From positions 1-64,000 of the IMG/VR virus record IMGVR_UViG_3300023184_009074: 64,000 nt of DNA; one strand, 5' to 3'. The stretch comes from a virus. Positions within the stretch are counted from its first letter, which is position 1; the number at the start of each line of letters is the position of its first letter. Below the pieces are notes generated by a model that was not told the DNA's origin, made no database searches, and worked only from the letters and a program-made list of their open reading frames with translations. A program made the position numbers and the translations under genes. Positions 9,118 to 17,320 of the stretch are shown piece by piece.

Positions 9118-9142
9118 GTCATCAAAAGCATTATTTGATGAC
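9118..9142 (-). promoter_or_regulatory. hairpin in the gene 32 leader
   Basis: GTCATCAAA and TTTGATGAC form a perfect 9-bp stem with a 7-base loop, about 40 bases upstream of the gp32 ATG. No U tract follows, so it is not a simple terminator. T4 gp32 represses its own translation through a structured leader; a similar role is inferred. Confidence 0.5.
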
Positions 9143-9192
9143 AAGGCTTATAGTAACATAGATGTTTTTACAAATCAAGTCTTTTATTCAAT

Positions 9193-9474
9193 CTATTCTG
9201 AAATATTTTTTTGAATATTTTTTTCAATTTCTTCTTTTCTTAAAGCTTCTTCTTTTTCCATTTCACTCTGTATTTCTTCTAACTTTCTTAAGTTATGTTC
9301 AATTTTTTCCATTTTTGACTGCAATTCCAATTCTTTCTTTTTATTTTCATCTTTCTGCAAAGCTTTATCCCTCCTTCTTTCTTCTAATGCCTTTTCACGG
9401 AGCAATTGTATTTTTGCTCTCGATTTTTTTTGTCTCTCTTTTCTTTTAATAAACTTCTTATGTTCTTTCGACAT
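9193..9474 (-). CDS. hypothetical charged coiled-coil protein
   Basis: 93 aa, almost entirely Lys/Glu/Arg-rich helix (for example RAKIQLLREKALEERRR), predicted to be a long coiled coil. AAGGGGG just upstream supports the ATG at 9474, one base after the previous gene's stop. No homologue recognised. T4 relatives carry small accessory replication genes near gene 32, but I see no motif that identifies this one. Confidence 0.65.
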   Translation of the reverse strand: MSKEHKKFIKRKERQKKSRAKIQLLREKALEERRRDKALQKDENKKKELELQSKMEKIEHNLRKLEEIQSEMEKEEALRKEEIEKNIQKNISE

Positions 9475-9475
9475 T

Positions 9476-10234
9476 TTACCCCCTTCGTAAATCTGGCATA
9501 TCAACACCTTTTGACCCTGACCAATTTAAAACATCTTCTTTTAATACTTCCGTATTTTCATTAATTAGATTAATTGTGTCATTAATAAAATATTCATCTG
9601 TAACCTCAACTTCCCTTCCCATATCATCTATCGTGCATAAAATCATTCCAATACCATTGTTAGCCAGTTTTTCCCTATAAACGCTATACACTTTGTTAGG
9701 TGTGAAACGCAAAGGCTTACCTTTTAAATAACTGGTGTCGCTGGGAACGAATATCATTTTTCTAATTGGCCTTGAATCTCTTAATGATTTAGAAGGAACA
9801 GGAATAGCAGCAGGAATAGCAGCAGGAATAGCAGCAGGAATAGCAGGGAATACTTGCTGTAGTTTTAATTGTGAAGCTGCAACAATATTATTGTCAACTT
9901 CTGATTCTTTTTTAAAAGATATAAGATTAGACTGTTCAATTTCTTGAACAACTATTGCTTCCCCTGAAAATCCAAACTTTTTATTTTTAATTAAAATATT
10001 ATTTTTAGATTGTTTATAAGATATCTTTTTCTTTACTAATTCAAAAACTTCAACATCAAAAACAAAAACATCTCTTCTGGCAAGCTGGGTTAAAATCATA
10101 GATGCAAGTTTTTCCAAAGAAACTTCTTCAAATATATTTCCTAAGTTTTTAGTATATGATAAAATATTAGTTTTATCATAATCTGTTCCACCTTCCAAAC
10201 ATTCATAATACTTAAAAACTATTTCAAATGCCAT
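9476..10234 (-). CDS. hypothetical protein with PAAI repeats
   Basis: 252 aa, unrecognised. The N-terminal ~110 residues are mixed helix and strand. A linker of four PAAI-type repeats (IPAAIPAAIPAAIPVP) follows, then a compact C-terminal domain (RFTPNKVYSVYREKLANN). The repeat linker looks like a flexible hinge between two domains. It lies three bases after the upstream gene and just before the coiled-coil and gp32 genes, suggesting one transcription unit. Confidence 0.6.
   Translation of the reverse strand: MAFEIVFKYYECLEGGTDYDKTNILSYTKNLGNIFEEVSLEKLASMILTQLARRDVFVFDVEVFELVKKKISYKQSKNNILIKNKKFGFSGEAIVVQEIEQSNLISFKKESEVDNNIVAASQLKLQQVFPAIPAAIPAAIPAAIPVPSKSLRDSRPIRKMIFVPSDTSYLKGKPLRFTPNKVYSVYREKLANNGIGMILCTIDDMGREVEVTDEYFINDTINLINENTEVLKEDVLNWSGSKGVDMPDLRRG
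9799..9849. repeat. 12-bp tandem repeat, four copies
   Basis: About four head-to-tail copies of GGAATAGCAGCA, encoding the PAAI linker of the overlapping minus-strand gene. Copies are nearly identical, suggesting recent slippage expansion. Confidence 0.85.
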
Positions 10235-10237
10235 TTT

Positions 10238-10849
10238 TTAATTCTTTCTCAAAATTATTGCTTCATTTCTCTTATTGTACTTTTCAAATTTAATATTCCT
10301 CAAATCACAATAATTATTAACATGTTTTTCAAAATCTTTATCTAAATCAATTATATTATCAAATATTAAATTTTGCAATTCATTAAAATCAACAAATAAA
10401 GATAATATTTTATTCATATTTTTATCAATATAATCTTTATCATTAACAAAAAGTAATTTAACTTTATTTTCTTTTATAGAATTTAAAAAATCATCATGAA
10501 CAATCGAATAGTGTTTTTGTGCAAAATTAAATTTTAATAAATTATTCTTAGTTAATCTTAATAATTTATTGTTATTCTTATCATCATAAATGTACACATT
10601 TTTAATATTTTTATTGCCCGTCAAATACATTCCTAAATTATAACCACCACATAATCCAATTTGTGCCACTTCTGTAATTTCTAAACTGTTTTTTCCAAGA
10701 AAATAATAAAAAGGGAAATTCCTTTTGTCGTTCACAAACATAGAATTTCTTACCGACTCACTTTCAAATATAAATCTATTAATTAAAAAGCTACAATTAA
10801 CCAAAGATTCATTAAACCGTTCATATTCTTTTTTATTTACTAAAATCAT
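10238..10849 (-). CDS. hypothetical protein, Rossmann/methyltransferase-like fold
   Basis: 203 aa. VAQIGLCGGYNLGMYL followed by a strand ending VYIYDD resembles motifs I and II of class I SAM methyltransferases, but the catalytic-side motifs are weak, so this may be a degenerate methyltransferase fold. There is no Shine-Dalgarno; a palindromic TATAAT element lies directly upstream. Confidence 0.4.
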   Translation of the reverse strand: MILVNKKEYERFNESLVNCSFLINRFIFESESVRNSMFVNDKRNFPFYYFLGKNSLEITEVAQIGLCGGYNLGMYLTGNKNIKNVYIYDDKNNNKLLRLTKNNLLKFNFAQKHYSIVHDDFLNSIKENKVKLLFVNDKDYIDKNMNKILSLFVDFNELQNLIFDNIIDLDKDFEKHVNNYCDLRNIKFEKYNKRNEAIILRKN

Positions 10850-10863
10850 ATAATATTATTATA
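10849..10863. promoter_or_regulatory. palindromic bidirectional TATAAT element
   Basis: TATAATATTATTATA contains inverted overlapping TATAAT-type boxes between divergent genes starting at 10849 (-) and 10908 (+). The identical 15-mer recurs at 50294-50308, again between divergent genes. Confidence 0.5.
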
Positions 10864-10907
10864 GGTAAATTACAACAAGTGTTAGAATTAATAAAAAAAG
10901 GATTAAA

Positions 10908-11636
10908 ATGAATAAAAATATTGAAGAAAATAATATTGAAGAAAATATTGAAGAAAATAATATTGAAGAAAATAACCCTACTGAAATTCAAAAAGATTCT
11001 TTGTATTTTGACATAGGAGCAAATGTAGGTAAATGGTCTTTGACAAACATTAAAAGATGTGAAAAAATAATTGCTGTAGAACCATCAATAAAAAATTACA
11101 AAATATTGAGTAAAAAATGTGAAGACAAAAACATTATATGCATAAATTATGCAGTAAGTAATAAAAATGAAAAAGAAATTGATTTTTATGAACATGGATG
11201 CATATCAACAATAAACAAAGATTGGCTGTGCTCTGAAAATTCTAGATTTTACGGAAGAGGATATGATAAAACCACTTGCAAAACAATAAGATTAGATAAG
11301 CTTATAAAAAAATATGGAGTGCCAGACTTAATTAAAATAGATGTAGAAGGGGCAGAGCATTTAGTGATTTCATCTTTAACACAAAAAGTAAAAACCTTGT
11401 GTTTTGAATGGGCACAAGAATTCCCATTTGTAACAAAACATAGTATTAATCATTTGATAAAAATTGGTTTTACTAAATTTTATGTTCATCTAGATGGCAA
11501 CCATGTTTTTGTACCAAAAGAAGAAGAATACACAGAAGATTTAAAAATTATAGAAGAGAAACTAAGTGTAAATAATACAAAAGTAAATCCTCAAGGCATA
11601 ATAATTCCCGCTTGGGGGATGATCTGGGCTAAGTAA
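10908..11636 (+). CDS. FkbM-family methyltransferase
   Basis: 242 aa. After a 26-residue N-terminal run of NIEEN repeats comes YFDIGANVGKWSL (SAM motif I), IIAVEPSIKNY (motif II), TIRLDKLIKKYGVPDLIKID and DVEGAEHLVI, the FkbM signature. FkbM enzymes O-methylate hydroxyls on sugars or polyketides, and several phage homologues sit near glycosyltransferases. The acceptor here is unknown. The repeat-rich N-terminus is unusual and may be a flexible tether. Confidence 0.85.
   Translation: MNKNIEENNIEENIEENNIEENNPTEIQKDSLYFDIGANVGKWSLTNIKRCEKIIAVEPSIKNYKILSKKCEDKNIICINYAVSNKNEKEIDFYEHGCISTINKDWLCSENSRFYGRGYDKTTCKTIRLDKLIKKYGVPDLIKIDVEGAEHLVISSLTQKVKTLCFEWAQEFPFVTKHSINHLIKIGFTKFYVHLDGNHVFVPKEEEYTEDLKIIEEKLSVNNTKVNPQGIIIPAWGMIWAK
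10917..10975 (+). repeat. short tandem repeats coding NIEEN units
   Basis: Four copies of an AATATTGAAGAAAAT-like unit, one with a 3-base-multiple variation, encode an acidic N-terminal extension before the FkbM domain. Confidence 0.75.
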
Positions 11637-11656
11637 TTAAATTTAAAAAACACTAC

Positions 11657-11665
11657 TATAATAAT
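11657..11665 (+). promoter_or_regulatory. TATAATAAT promoter-like box
   Basis: TATAATAAT lies about 30 bases upstream of the SET-gene ATG, leaving room for a leader that includes AAAGGAG. It matches boxes found before other genes. Confidence 0.45.
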
Positions 11666-11696
11666 ATCTCAGTAACATTAAAACAAAAGGAGAATT

Positions 11697-12497
11697 ATGA
11701 AGCCGTTTTTAGATCCAAGATTGTATGTAACACAAACAACTCACAAAGGTTGGGGAATTTACACAAAAGCAAAAATTAAAAAGGGAACAATTGTTGAAGC
11801 TTGCATCCCAGCAAAAATAAAACATAAAGATATCAAAAAAGGATTTGAAGACATAGGAATGTACATATACACAGGAATGCCATATTCTGATCTTGGCACT
11901 GGGTTTGCTTCTTGTATAAATCACGGACCAAACGCAAATGTAGGAATTTATGGATCAGAAGAAGGCCTTCTAGTTTTTCACGCAGTTAGAGACATTGAAG
12001 CAAATGAAGAAATATGCATGGACTATGGGCTAGAAGATTGGGGTAAGCCAGAAGAAAAAACAGTTTTCAATCCCAAGAAAATAAAAGATTATATTTACAT
12101 AGATAAAAGATTATATTTAAACTATAATGATAAACCAATTAGTAAAAAAATAAAAAATATTGATGCCTATTTAAAAAAGACATTAAATAATAATTTGCTA
12201 TACAATGTATTTGCAAGAGAAAATATCAAAAAAGGCACCACTGTCGAAATAGCAATGTGTGGAATTTTTGAAAAAAATAAGAATAAAATTAAAGCTAATA
12301 AAAACTGCAGCTTAAAAAACCTTTATTTCTACAGCAACAATAAAATAATTTTGCCTTTTGGATTTTCAAATTTATATGCAATAAATAAAAATAAATGTAA
12401 TGTCAATATTGTACTTAATGATAAAAAATTAAGCTTTATTACTAATAAAGATATTAAAAAAAATGAAAAGCTTTTCATTAAATCAAAAACATTTTAA
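11697..12497 (+). CDS. SET-domain protein with a second, degenerate SET-like repeat
   Basis: 266 aa. Residues ~10-111 carry SET hallmarks: GWGIYTKAKIKKGTIVE, CINHGPNANVG (NHxxxxN motif) and DIEANEEICMDYG. SET domains are usually lysine methyltransferases. Residues ~137-262 align as a second copy (FARENIKKGTTVEIA; later KNKCNVNIV and DIKKNEKLF) in which the NH motif and catalytic Tyr are lost. A strong AAAGGAG sits upstream. The target, phage or host protein, is unknown. The C-terminal copy may be structural or regulatory. Confidence 0.8.
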   Translation: MKPFLDPRLYVTQTTHKGWGIYTKAKIKKGTIVEACIPAKIKHKDIKKGFEDIGMYIYTGMPYSDLGTGFASCINHGPNANVGIYGSEEGLLVFHAVRDIEANEEICMDYGLEDWGKPEEKTVFNPKKIKDYIYIDKRLYLNYNDKPISKKIKNIDAYLKKTLNNNLLYNVFARENIKKGTTVEIAMCGIFEKNKNKIKANKNCSLKNLYFYSNNKIILPFGFSNLYAINKNKCNVNIVLNDKKLSFITNKDIKKNEKLFIKSKTF

Positions 12498-12501
12498 AGC
12501 A

Positions 12502-12990
12502 TTAATTAAAATCTTCTAATTCTCCAATAACTCCGCCAAGAGTTTGATCAAAATCATCTCTTGGCTTTAAAAACTCATTTGATAATTTATCCATTTCTTT
12601 TCTTAACATATGCCCACGATTGTGAGCATCTTCTCTTGCTGAGTTCAACGATTGTAAATGATGATAAAGTATGTCTTTTATATGCTTTGATTCTATTAAA
12701 GCTTTTTTATATTTTTGCACTTCATCAGAACCCTTAGCAAACAATTCAGCAGATTTATCACTTTTTCCTTCTTCTTTACACTTTTTAAATTCATTTATAA
12801 ATGAAAATTCAGTTTTTTGTTCGATTAAAGAACAAATTCTTTGTGCGTTTGCTAAACAACGACCTATGTAATCAATCTTCCCAGAAATTCTTTCAAAGAA
12901 AATATTAATAGTTGCATCTGTAAATTTTAAATCATCTGGATTAATTTCTACTACCGATTCTCCAATTTTAACTGTAAAAGCATTACTCAT
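12502..12990 (-). CDS. hypothetical helical protein, possibly UvsY-like
   Basis: 162 aa, mostly helical. Its placement right after the helicase gene (8-base overlap) and a C-terminal helical block (ILYHHLQSLNSAREDAHNRG) recall the recombination mediator UvsY, which loads UvsX onto gp32-coated DNA. The resemblance is by eye only; T4 UvsY is 137 aa. A plain unknown is equally possible. Confidence 0.35.
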   Translation of the reverse strand: MSNAFTVKIGESVVEINPDDLKFTDATINIFFERISGKIDYIGRCLANAQRICSLIEQKTEFSFINEFKKCKEEGKSDKSAELFAKGSDEVQKYKKALIESKHIKDILYHHLQSLNSAREDAHNRGHMLRKEMDKLSNEFLKPRDDFDQTLGGVIGELEDFN

Positions 12991-14488
12991 TTTCTTCCTC
13001 TTCCTCTTTCTTTTTATTTTTATTTTTTTCTTTTAAATTACTAGAATCTATATTAGTCATCTGAGATCTTTTTGCCTGAACATCATTCATAGTTATTCTA
13101 TACTTGGTTTCTGTACACTCATACATAGAAAGAGTATTATAATTAAAATTAACATGAAAATGAAATCGACTTTTACCATTTCTATGCTTGATAATAAATA
13201 TTCTTCCTACACTACCATCTTTTTCCTCATTGGTTTGATTGATACTCCACAAACCATCTAAAGGCTTAAATTGATCAAAACTACCACCGATATTACCCTC
13301 ATCAATAAAGCCACCACTATCTATTTCGGCAGCAGATTTACTTGGCTGAATACAAGTAACACAGCAAAACTCATGTTCCATTGCTAATCCACGCAAGTCT
13401 CGCATGATCCTATATTTAGATTCCCAGCTTGGAATATTAGGAGTATCTTTCATTTCACCAACATAATCTATTATCACCATATCTGGCTTATAACCATAAA
13501 GTTGAAGCTGAGAAATAAAAGCACGAATATCATTTACATCTATACTTCCAGATGCAAATTGTTTTACAACTAGCAAATTTTTATCTTCGGCATTTTTAAC
13601 ATGCAAATTCATTAAACTTATAATTTCTTCTTTGTTATTAAGTAAGAAGTTAAAAGGCTTTTCTGAAAATTGACTTGTAAACCTTTGGCAAATACCAACC
13701 CAGTCCATTTCTATGGTAATATAAAGAACTTTTTTATTATTCTTTACATTTTCAACAGCAGCTTTTACTAAAGCAAGAGACTTACCTTTGCCAGGCAAGC
13801 CAATCCACGAATAAATTTCACCCCTTTGCAATCCACCGCCAGCAAGTGCATTATCAATTTTAGGAAAACCACTTGTAAATTTTTCTTTTGGATTATTGTT
13901 CTCAACGAGTTTTGCGAAAAACATTTCTAAATTAACAAAATATTCAAAGCCAATATCAAAGTTTTTATTAACCAACATAGCTTTATGTATATTTTCATAA
14001 ATATTAGCCCAAACATCATCACTCTCAGAATTATTTCTTAATTCTTTATGTGCTTTTTCAATCGCAACTTTCAAAGCTTGTATTTTGGCAAAAAAAGTAA
14101 TCTTATCCAACAAAACTTCTCTCGAAGATATCTCAGGAACAAAAAATTCCTGAATATTCTCAAGTTCATTTTTGTAATAATTTCTTACTGCTTCGTCTCT
14201 GCTTTTCACTTTATCTGCAAGTGCTTGTTCGATAACAAACATCTCTACTTTTACTTTATATTTTTCAAAATAATCCAAACAAATCTTTATGATTTCAGAA
14301 TGACATTCATTAGAAAAATACTCAGGCAGAACCAATGATCTTGCCTGAACTAAAAAATAAGTGTCTGTCAAAATTAAACCAACTATTCTTCTTTGGAAAT
14401 TATCATCCCAAGAATATTTTGGTTTTTTGACAACATCTGGATTAACAAGAGATTCAACAATCTCTTCTGTTTTTTTATTTTCTTCCAT
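12983..14488 (-). CDS. 41: DnaB/gp41-type replicative helicase
   Basis: 501 aa. An N-terminal DnaB-like helical domain (residues ~25-150) precedes a RecA-fold core with Walker A GLPGKGKS at 230-237, LYITIEMDW, Walker B MVIIDYVGEM, CVTCIQPSKS and a final FIIKHRNGKSRF block. It is the fork helicase, expected to form hexamers and translocate 5' to 3'. The C-terminus is a charged Lys/Glu tail. No primase was found in this window. Confidence 0.9.
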   Translation of the reverse strand: MEENKKTEEIVESLVNPDVVKKPKYSWDDNFQRRIVGLILTDTYFLVQARSLVLPEYFSNECHSEIIKICLDYFEKYKVKVEMFVIEQALADKVKSRDEAVRNYYKNELENIQEFFVPEISSREVLLDKITFFAKIQALKVAIEKAHKELRNNSESDDVWANIYENIHKAMLVNKNFDIGFEYFVNLEMFFAKLVENNNPKEKFTSGFPKIDNALAGGGLQRGEIYSWIGLPGKGKSLALVKAAVENVKNNKKVLYITIEMDWVGICQRFTSQFSEKPFNFLLNNKEEIISLMNLHVKNAEDKNLLVVKQFASGSIDVNDIRAFISQLQLYGYKPDMVIIDYVGEMKDTPNIPSWESKYRIMRDLRGLAMEHEFCCVTCIQPSKSAAEIDSGGFIDEGNIGGSFDQFKPLDGLWSINQTNEEKDGSVGRIFIIKHRNGKSRFHFHVNFNYNTLSMYECTETKYRITMNDVQAKRSQMTNIDSSNLKEKNKNKKKEEEEENE

Positions 14489-14532
14489 GCTACTTATATT
14501 GCATGAAAATTTTATTTAATCAAGATAAAAAT

Positions 14533-15105
14533 CTAAATTCCAATAGAATTATTTCCACCAAGATAATCAAAGTCAGATAAACTTACTTGGCCAGAACGAA
14601 GAGGCCTTTCTTTTGAAATCTTTTTTCCAATTGATCTTTGTGCATTCCATAAAATCTGTTTTGCATAAGTATCAAACTTAGCATCCATAATTAAATCAGA
14701 ATCTTTTCTTGGTCTTAATTTTTTTGGCACAGCCATTCTTGCAAGTCTATCCAAAATCTTTTCTTCTGGTGCTCCAAATAATTGTCTGTTGGCACCATGT
14801 TTAGTTCTATTAAGCCATAATTTAAATATTTTTTCTAAGTTTTTTAAAATTGCTTTATTTTTAGTATTGCTTCTTATACTATCAAAACAAGATTCAATAT
14901 AACATTGTCTCTTATAATATGAACCTGCTCTCAGAACAGATATCATGAGTTCTTGCTGAAAATCCTCAATTTCATAATCGTGATTATTATTTAAGTTCTT
15001 CCTGTCAAGCTGCCAAGAAGCATAATAACAAAGTTTACCAAATTTTTTATTTAAAGCTTCATATTCTTTTTCGGTAACTGGAAAAGTTTTAGATATTAAA
15101 TTCAT
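14533..15105 (-). CDS. hypothetical protein, weak sigma region 2 resemblance
   Basis: 190 aa. The segment IEDFQQELMISVLRAGSYY resembles the core-binding helix of sigma-70 region 2, followed by a helical, basic region. The resemblance is modest and there is no region 4, so a sigma-like or other DNA-binding role is only a suggestion. It has no Shine-Dalgarno; a TATAATAA box abuts the ATG. It sits between the polymerase and helicase genes. Confidence 0.5.
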   Translation of the reverse strand: MNLISKTFPVTEKEYEALNKKFGKLCYYASWQLDRKNLNNNHDYEIEDFQQELMISVLRAGSYYKRQCYIESCFDSIRSNTKNKAILKNLEKIFKLWLNRTKHGANRQLFGAPEEKILDRLARMAVPKKLRPRKDSDLIMDAKFDTYAKQILWNAQRSIGKKISKERPLRSGQVSLSDFDYLGGNNSIGI

Positions 15106-15108
15106 ATA

Positions 15109-15116
15109 TTATTATA
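15109..15116 (-). promoter_or_regulatory. TATAATAA box abutting a start codon
   Basis: On the minus strand GTTATAATAATATATG places the box three bases before the ATG at 15105, with no Shine-Dalgarno. Confidence 0.45.
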
Positions 15117-15134
15117 ACAATTTCAATCTACAGA

Positions 15135-16499
15135 TTAAACTATCTCCTTCCTTTTGAAATCTAACATTTCATTTAAGTTCTTTCCTATTTTCAACGAAGT
15201 ACGCAATTTCAAACTCGGAAGCAAAATGCTATCTGACTCCAATATAGCTTTTATTCCATTATACAAACCAAAAAAATTATCTTTAGCTACAGAAATGCCA
15301 TAACCATCATGAATAGAAAATACTATTCTTGCCTCTTTCTTATTTAAACCATCATATAAATTTATCAATTTTTCTAAACATAATAAAGCAGCAGGAGATT
15401 GAATAACAAAATTTCTTGCTTTATGAAAGTTATCATTGAAAATTCTGGTTCTTGAAAATAAGTCTTTGACATATCCATTGTTTCTTGCTTCATCCTGTGC
15501 ATTGTCAGAAAATTCAAAAGCATCAGGAAAAACTTTTCTAAGTCTTTTTATTAATTCTTTTGCTGTGCTCTCAGAAATACCAAGCTGATCAGATAAAGAT
15601 AAATGTGCTTGCCCATATATAATCGGCAAAAATATTTTTTTGGCGATACCTCTAGAATTCTTATCCTCTCCACCAATTACAATCTTATATACTTCTTCAT
15701 AAAAGTCTTTTCCAGATTCTAATATTTTTATTAAATTCTTATCTTTACAAATTTCTGCTAATACAGATACTTCCATATTTTTATAATCAAATATCATAAA
15801 AACATTATGCGGAAAAACTGGTCTTAAACTACCTTTTATTTCTGGTCCTAAAGAATGAGGATTGTAAGACTTCCTGTGATTCATTTGGCAAGACAATCTG
15901 CCATTTTCTTGACCCTCAATCTTGTAAAACGGATAAACCTTTACTTCTTCATCGAAATCAATCAAATGGTTGTTCTCTATGTAAGGCAATACTTCAGCTA
16001 TAAGCCTTCCATAAATCGTTTTATAGAGGTTATTTTTATCATTAGACAAAAGACTCACTATCTCAGAAAAAGTGGATATTAAATCATTCCTAGAGCTTAT
16101 TTTGACATCTCTTTTGCCATTGTAAGAAAAAAACCATTGAAGATCATAAAAAGATGCTTCAAAAAAAGAAGCTTTAACTTTGTTTGATAAAATGTAAGAA
16201 AAAAATGGTTTTGAGTTAAAACAAATAACCTTTTTGTCTTTTCCAAATATTGTATCTTTTAAAAACTTACAATATAAACCTGTGTTATACTTTGTAAAAC
16301 TTAAATTTACTTGTGATCCTTGTATACCAAAAATACTTAAAGTAGGCGAATTTAAATTATGCGTGTGATCATAATCTAAGTCATTATTTATAGAAAAAAA
16401 ACTAAAAGGTTCCTTTTCTACAAACTGTATTAACTGTTTCAGAATATCTACTTCTGTATTCATTGTTTTAATCTTATCAAAAGAATTATCCTTTTCCAA
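15135..16499 (-). CDS. family A DNA polymerase, compact
   Basis: 454 aa. Motif A is FDYKNMEVSVLAE (Asp238, Glu243), motif B RGIAKKIFLPIIYGQ (near 283-297) and motif C FSIHDGYGI (His397-Asp398). The usual motif C is HDE, so the Glu is replaced by Gly here. Residues ~45-150 occupy the place of a 3'-5' exonuclease domain, but no DxE exonuclease motif is visible, suggesting it is inactive. GRLSCQMNHRK is the fingers-side substrate contact. Expected role is genome replication with the helicase, gp32 and UvsX, although T4 itself uses a family B enzyme. Confidence 0.85.
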   Translation of the reverse strand: MEKDNSFDKIKTMNTEVDILKQLIQFVEKEPFSFFSINNDLDYDHTHNLNSPTLSIFGIQGSQVNLSFTKYNTGLYCKFLKDTIFGKDKKVICFNSKPFFSYILSNKVKASFFEASFYDLQWFFSYNGKRDVKISSRNDLISTFSEIVSLLSNDKNNLYKTIYGRLIAEVLPYIENNHLIDFDEEVKVYPFYKIEGQENGRLSCQMNHRKSYNPHSLGPEIKGSLRPVFPHNVFMIFDYKNMEVSVLAEICKDKNLIKILESGKDFYEEVYKIVIGGEDKNSRGIAKKIFLPIIYGQAHLSLSDQLGISESTAKELIKRLRKVFPDAFEFSDNAQDEARNNGYVKDLFSRTRIFNDNFHKARNFVIQSPAALLCLEKLINLYDGLNKKEARIVFSIHDGYGISVAKDNFFGLYNGIKAILESDSILLPSLKLRTSLKIGKNLNEMLDFKRKEIV

Positions 16500-16538
16500 T
16501 GTTTTCTTTTTGTTTTGTTTTAAGTTTCTGAGTTTACA

Positions 16539-17058
16539 TAACGGGGGGCGGTTCCAAGATAAACCAAAAAAATATATAAATACTTAAATAGTAAGTAGTT
16601 ATATTAGGTTTCCTTAGAATTAGCTAACTAAGTGTTCCTAAGAACACCGAAGCTTCTAGAATGCATCAAAATGCTTAGTGCTTGTTATTAATGTGTTAAT
16701 CTAACTTAAGTTGTTTGTTAAGATTTTATTCTTAACTGCTTCCGCCTTATTGATGCCAACTTAAGTAACTCATAAACACAACCGTTCTTCTTGAGATCCC
16801 GTATTTCCCGAAGGTTCAGAGCAGGTAGAGTGTTAATCCTTCTGCCACGGTTTGTTTTTTTGTATTTCTGTTGAAATACTTCCTATTAATTCTTTTAAAG
16901 CGAGCACAGGCTTTGAATCTATAGGAAATCTATTAGTTTAAAAGAATGTTAAAAACAAAAATTTAAACCGTTAGATAATTAAAGTTTATCAGCAAATCAA
17001 AAAAAAAACAATAACCTATAGAATGAATTTGCTTTTATCTTTAGAAGTGATAAACTTC
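16539..17058. ncRNA. candidate large structured RNA (strand unresolved)
   Basis: No convincing gene lies between 16500 and 17062. The stretch holds many perfect complementary pairs: GTGTTC/GAACAC (16632-16647), ACTTAAGTTG/CAACTTAAGT (16704-16713 with 16757-16766) enclosing GTTAAGA/TCTTAAC, GTATTTC/GAAATAC (16862-16879), an H-type pseudoknot TTCCTAT/ATAGGAA interleaved with ATTCTTTTAAA/TTTAAAAGAAT (16880-16947), AAGTTTATCA/TGATAAACTT (16982-16991 with 17048-17057), and a possible closing pair TAACGG/CCGTTA (16539-16544 with 16968-16973). It contains local GC-rich blocks unlike its surroundings. Size and phage context recall the ROOL and GOLLD RNA classes, but I recognise no consensus of either. 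An origin or a long regulatory leader are alternatives. Confidence 0.6.
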
Positions 17059-17062
17059 AAAA

Positions 17063-17320
17063 ATGAACAAAAGAAAAGAAATAGAAGAATTTTGTATTGA
17101 ATTTGAAATTCCTGCAATGTTCTTGGATAATTATGATGATGAAATAATAGATCTAATAATATCATTTGATAATTATAAGATATTATACGATACTCAAAAG
17201 ATAATTGATAAATTATCACAAGATATGACAATTGAAGAAGCTGAAGAGTTTTTTAGCTTTAACATTATCGGAGCCTATATTGGTGAAAACACACCTGCTT
17301 TTACTGTAAGATTAAAATGA
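17063..17320 (+). CDS. hypothetical acidic protein
   Basis: 85 aa, acidic and helical (for example NYDDEIIDLIISFDN and IEEAEEFFSF). No family recognised. The ATG follows the last inverted-repeat arm of the structured region by five bases, so its translation could depend on that structure. It shares an ATGA overlap with the next gene, implying translational coupling. Confidence 0.6.
   Translation: MNKRKEIEEFCIEFEIPAMFLDNYDDEIIDLIISFDNYKILYDTQKIIDKLSQDMTIEEAEEFFSFNIIGAYIGENTPAFTVRLK

Noticed and set aside
9011-9449. Plus-strand frames over the gp32 start and the coiled-coil gene
   Set aside because: They are antisense to genes with Shine-Dalgarno sequences and have hydrophobic runs typical of reversed Lys/Glu-rich coding.
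16779-16861. A tRNA-like or tmRNA element at ACCGT...ACGGT in the structured region
   Set aside because: The closing pairs and a GGTTC-like string are present, but there is no proper anticodon arm, T-arm or CCA-side geometry, and no tmRNA tag frame.
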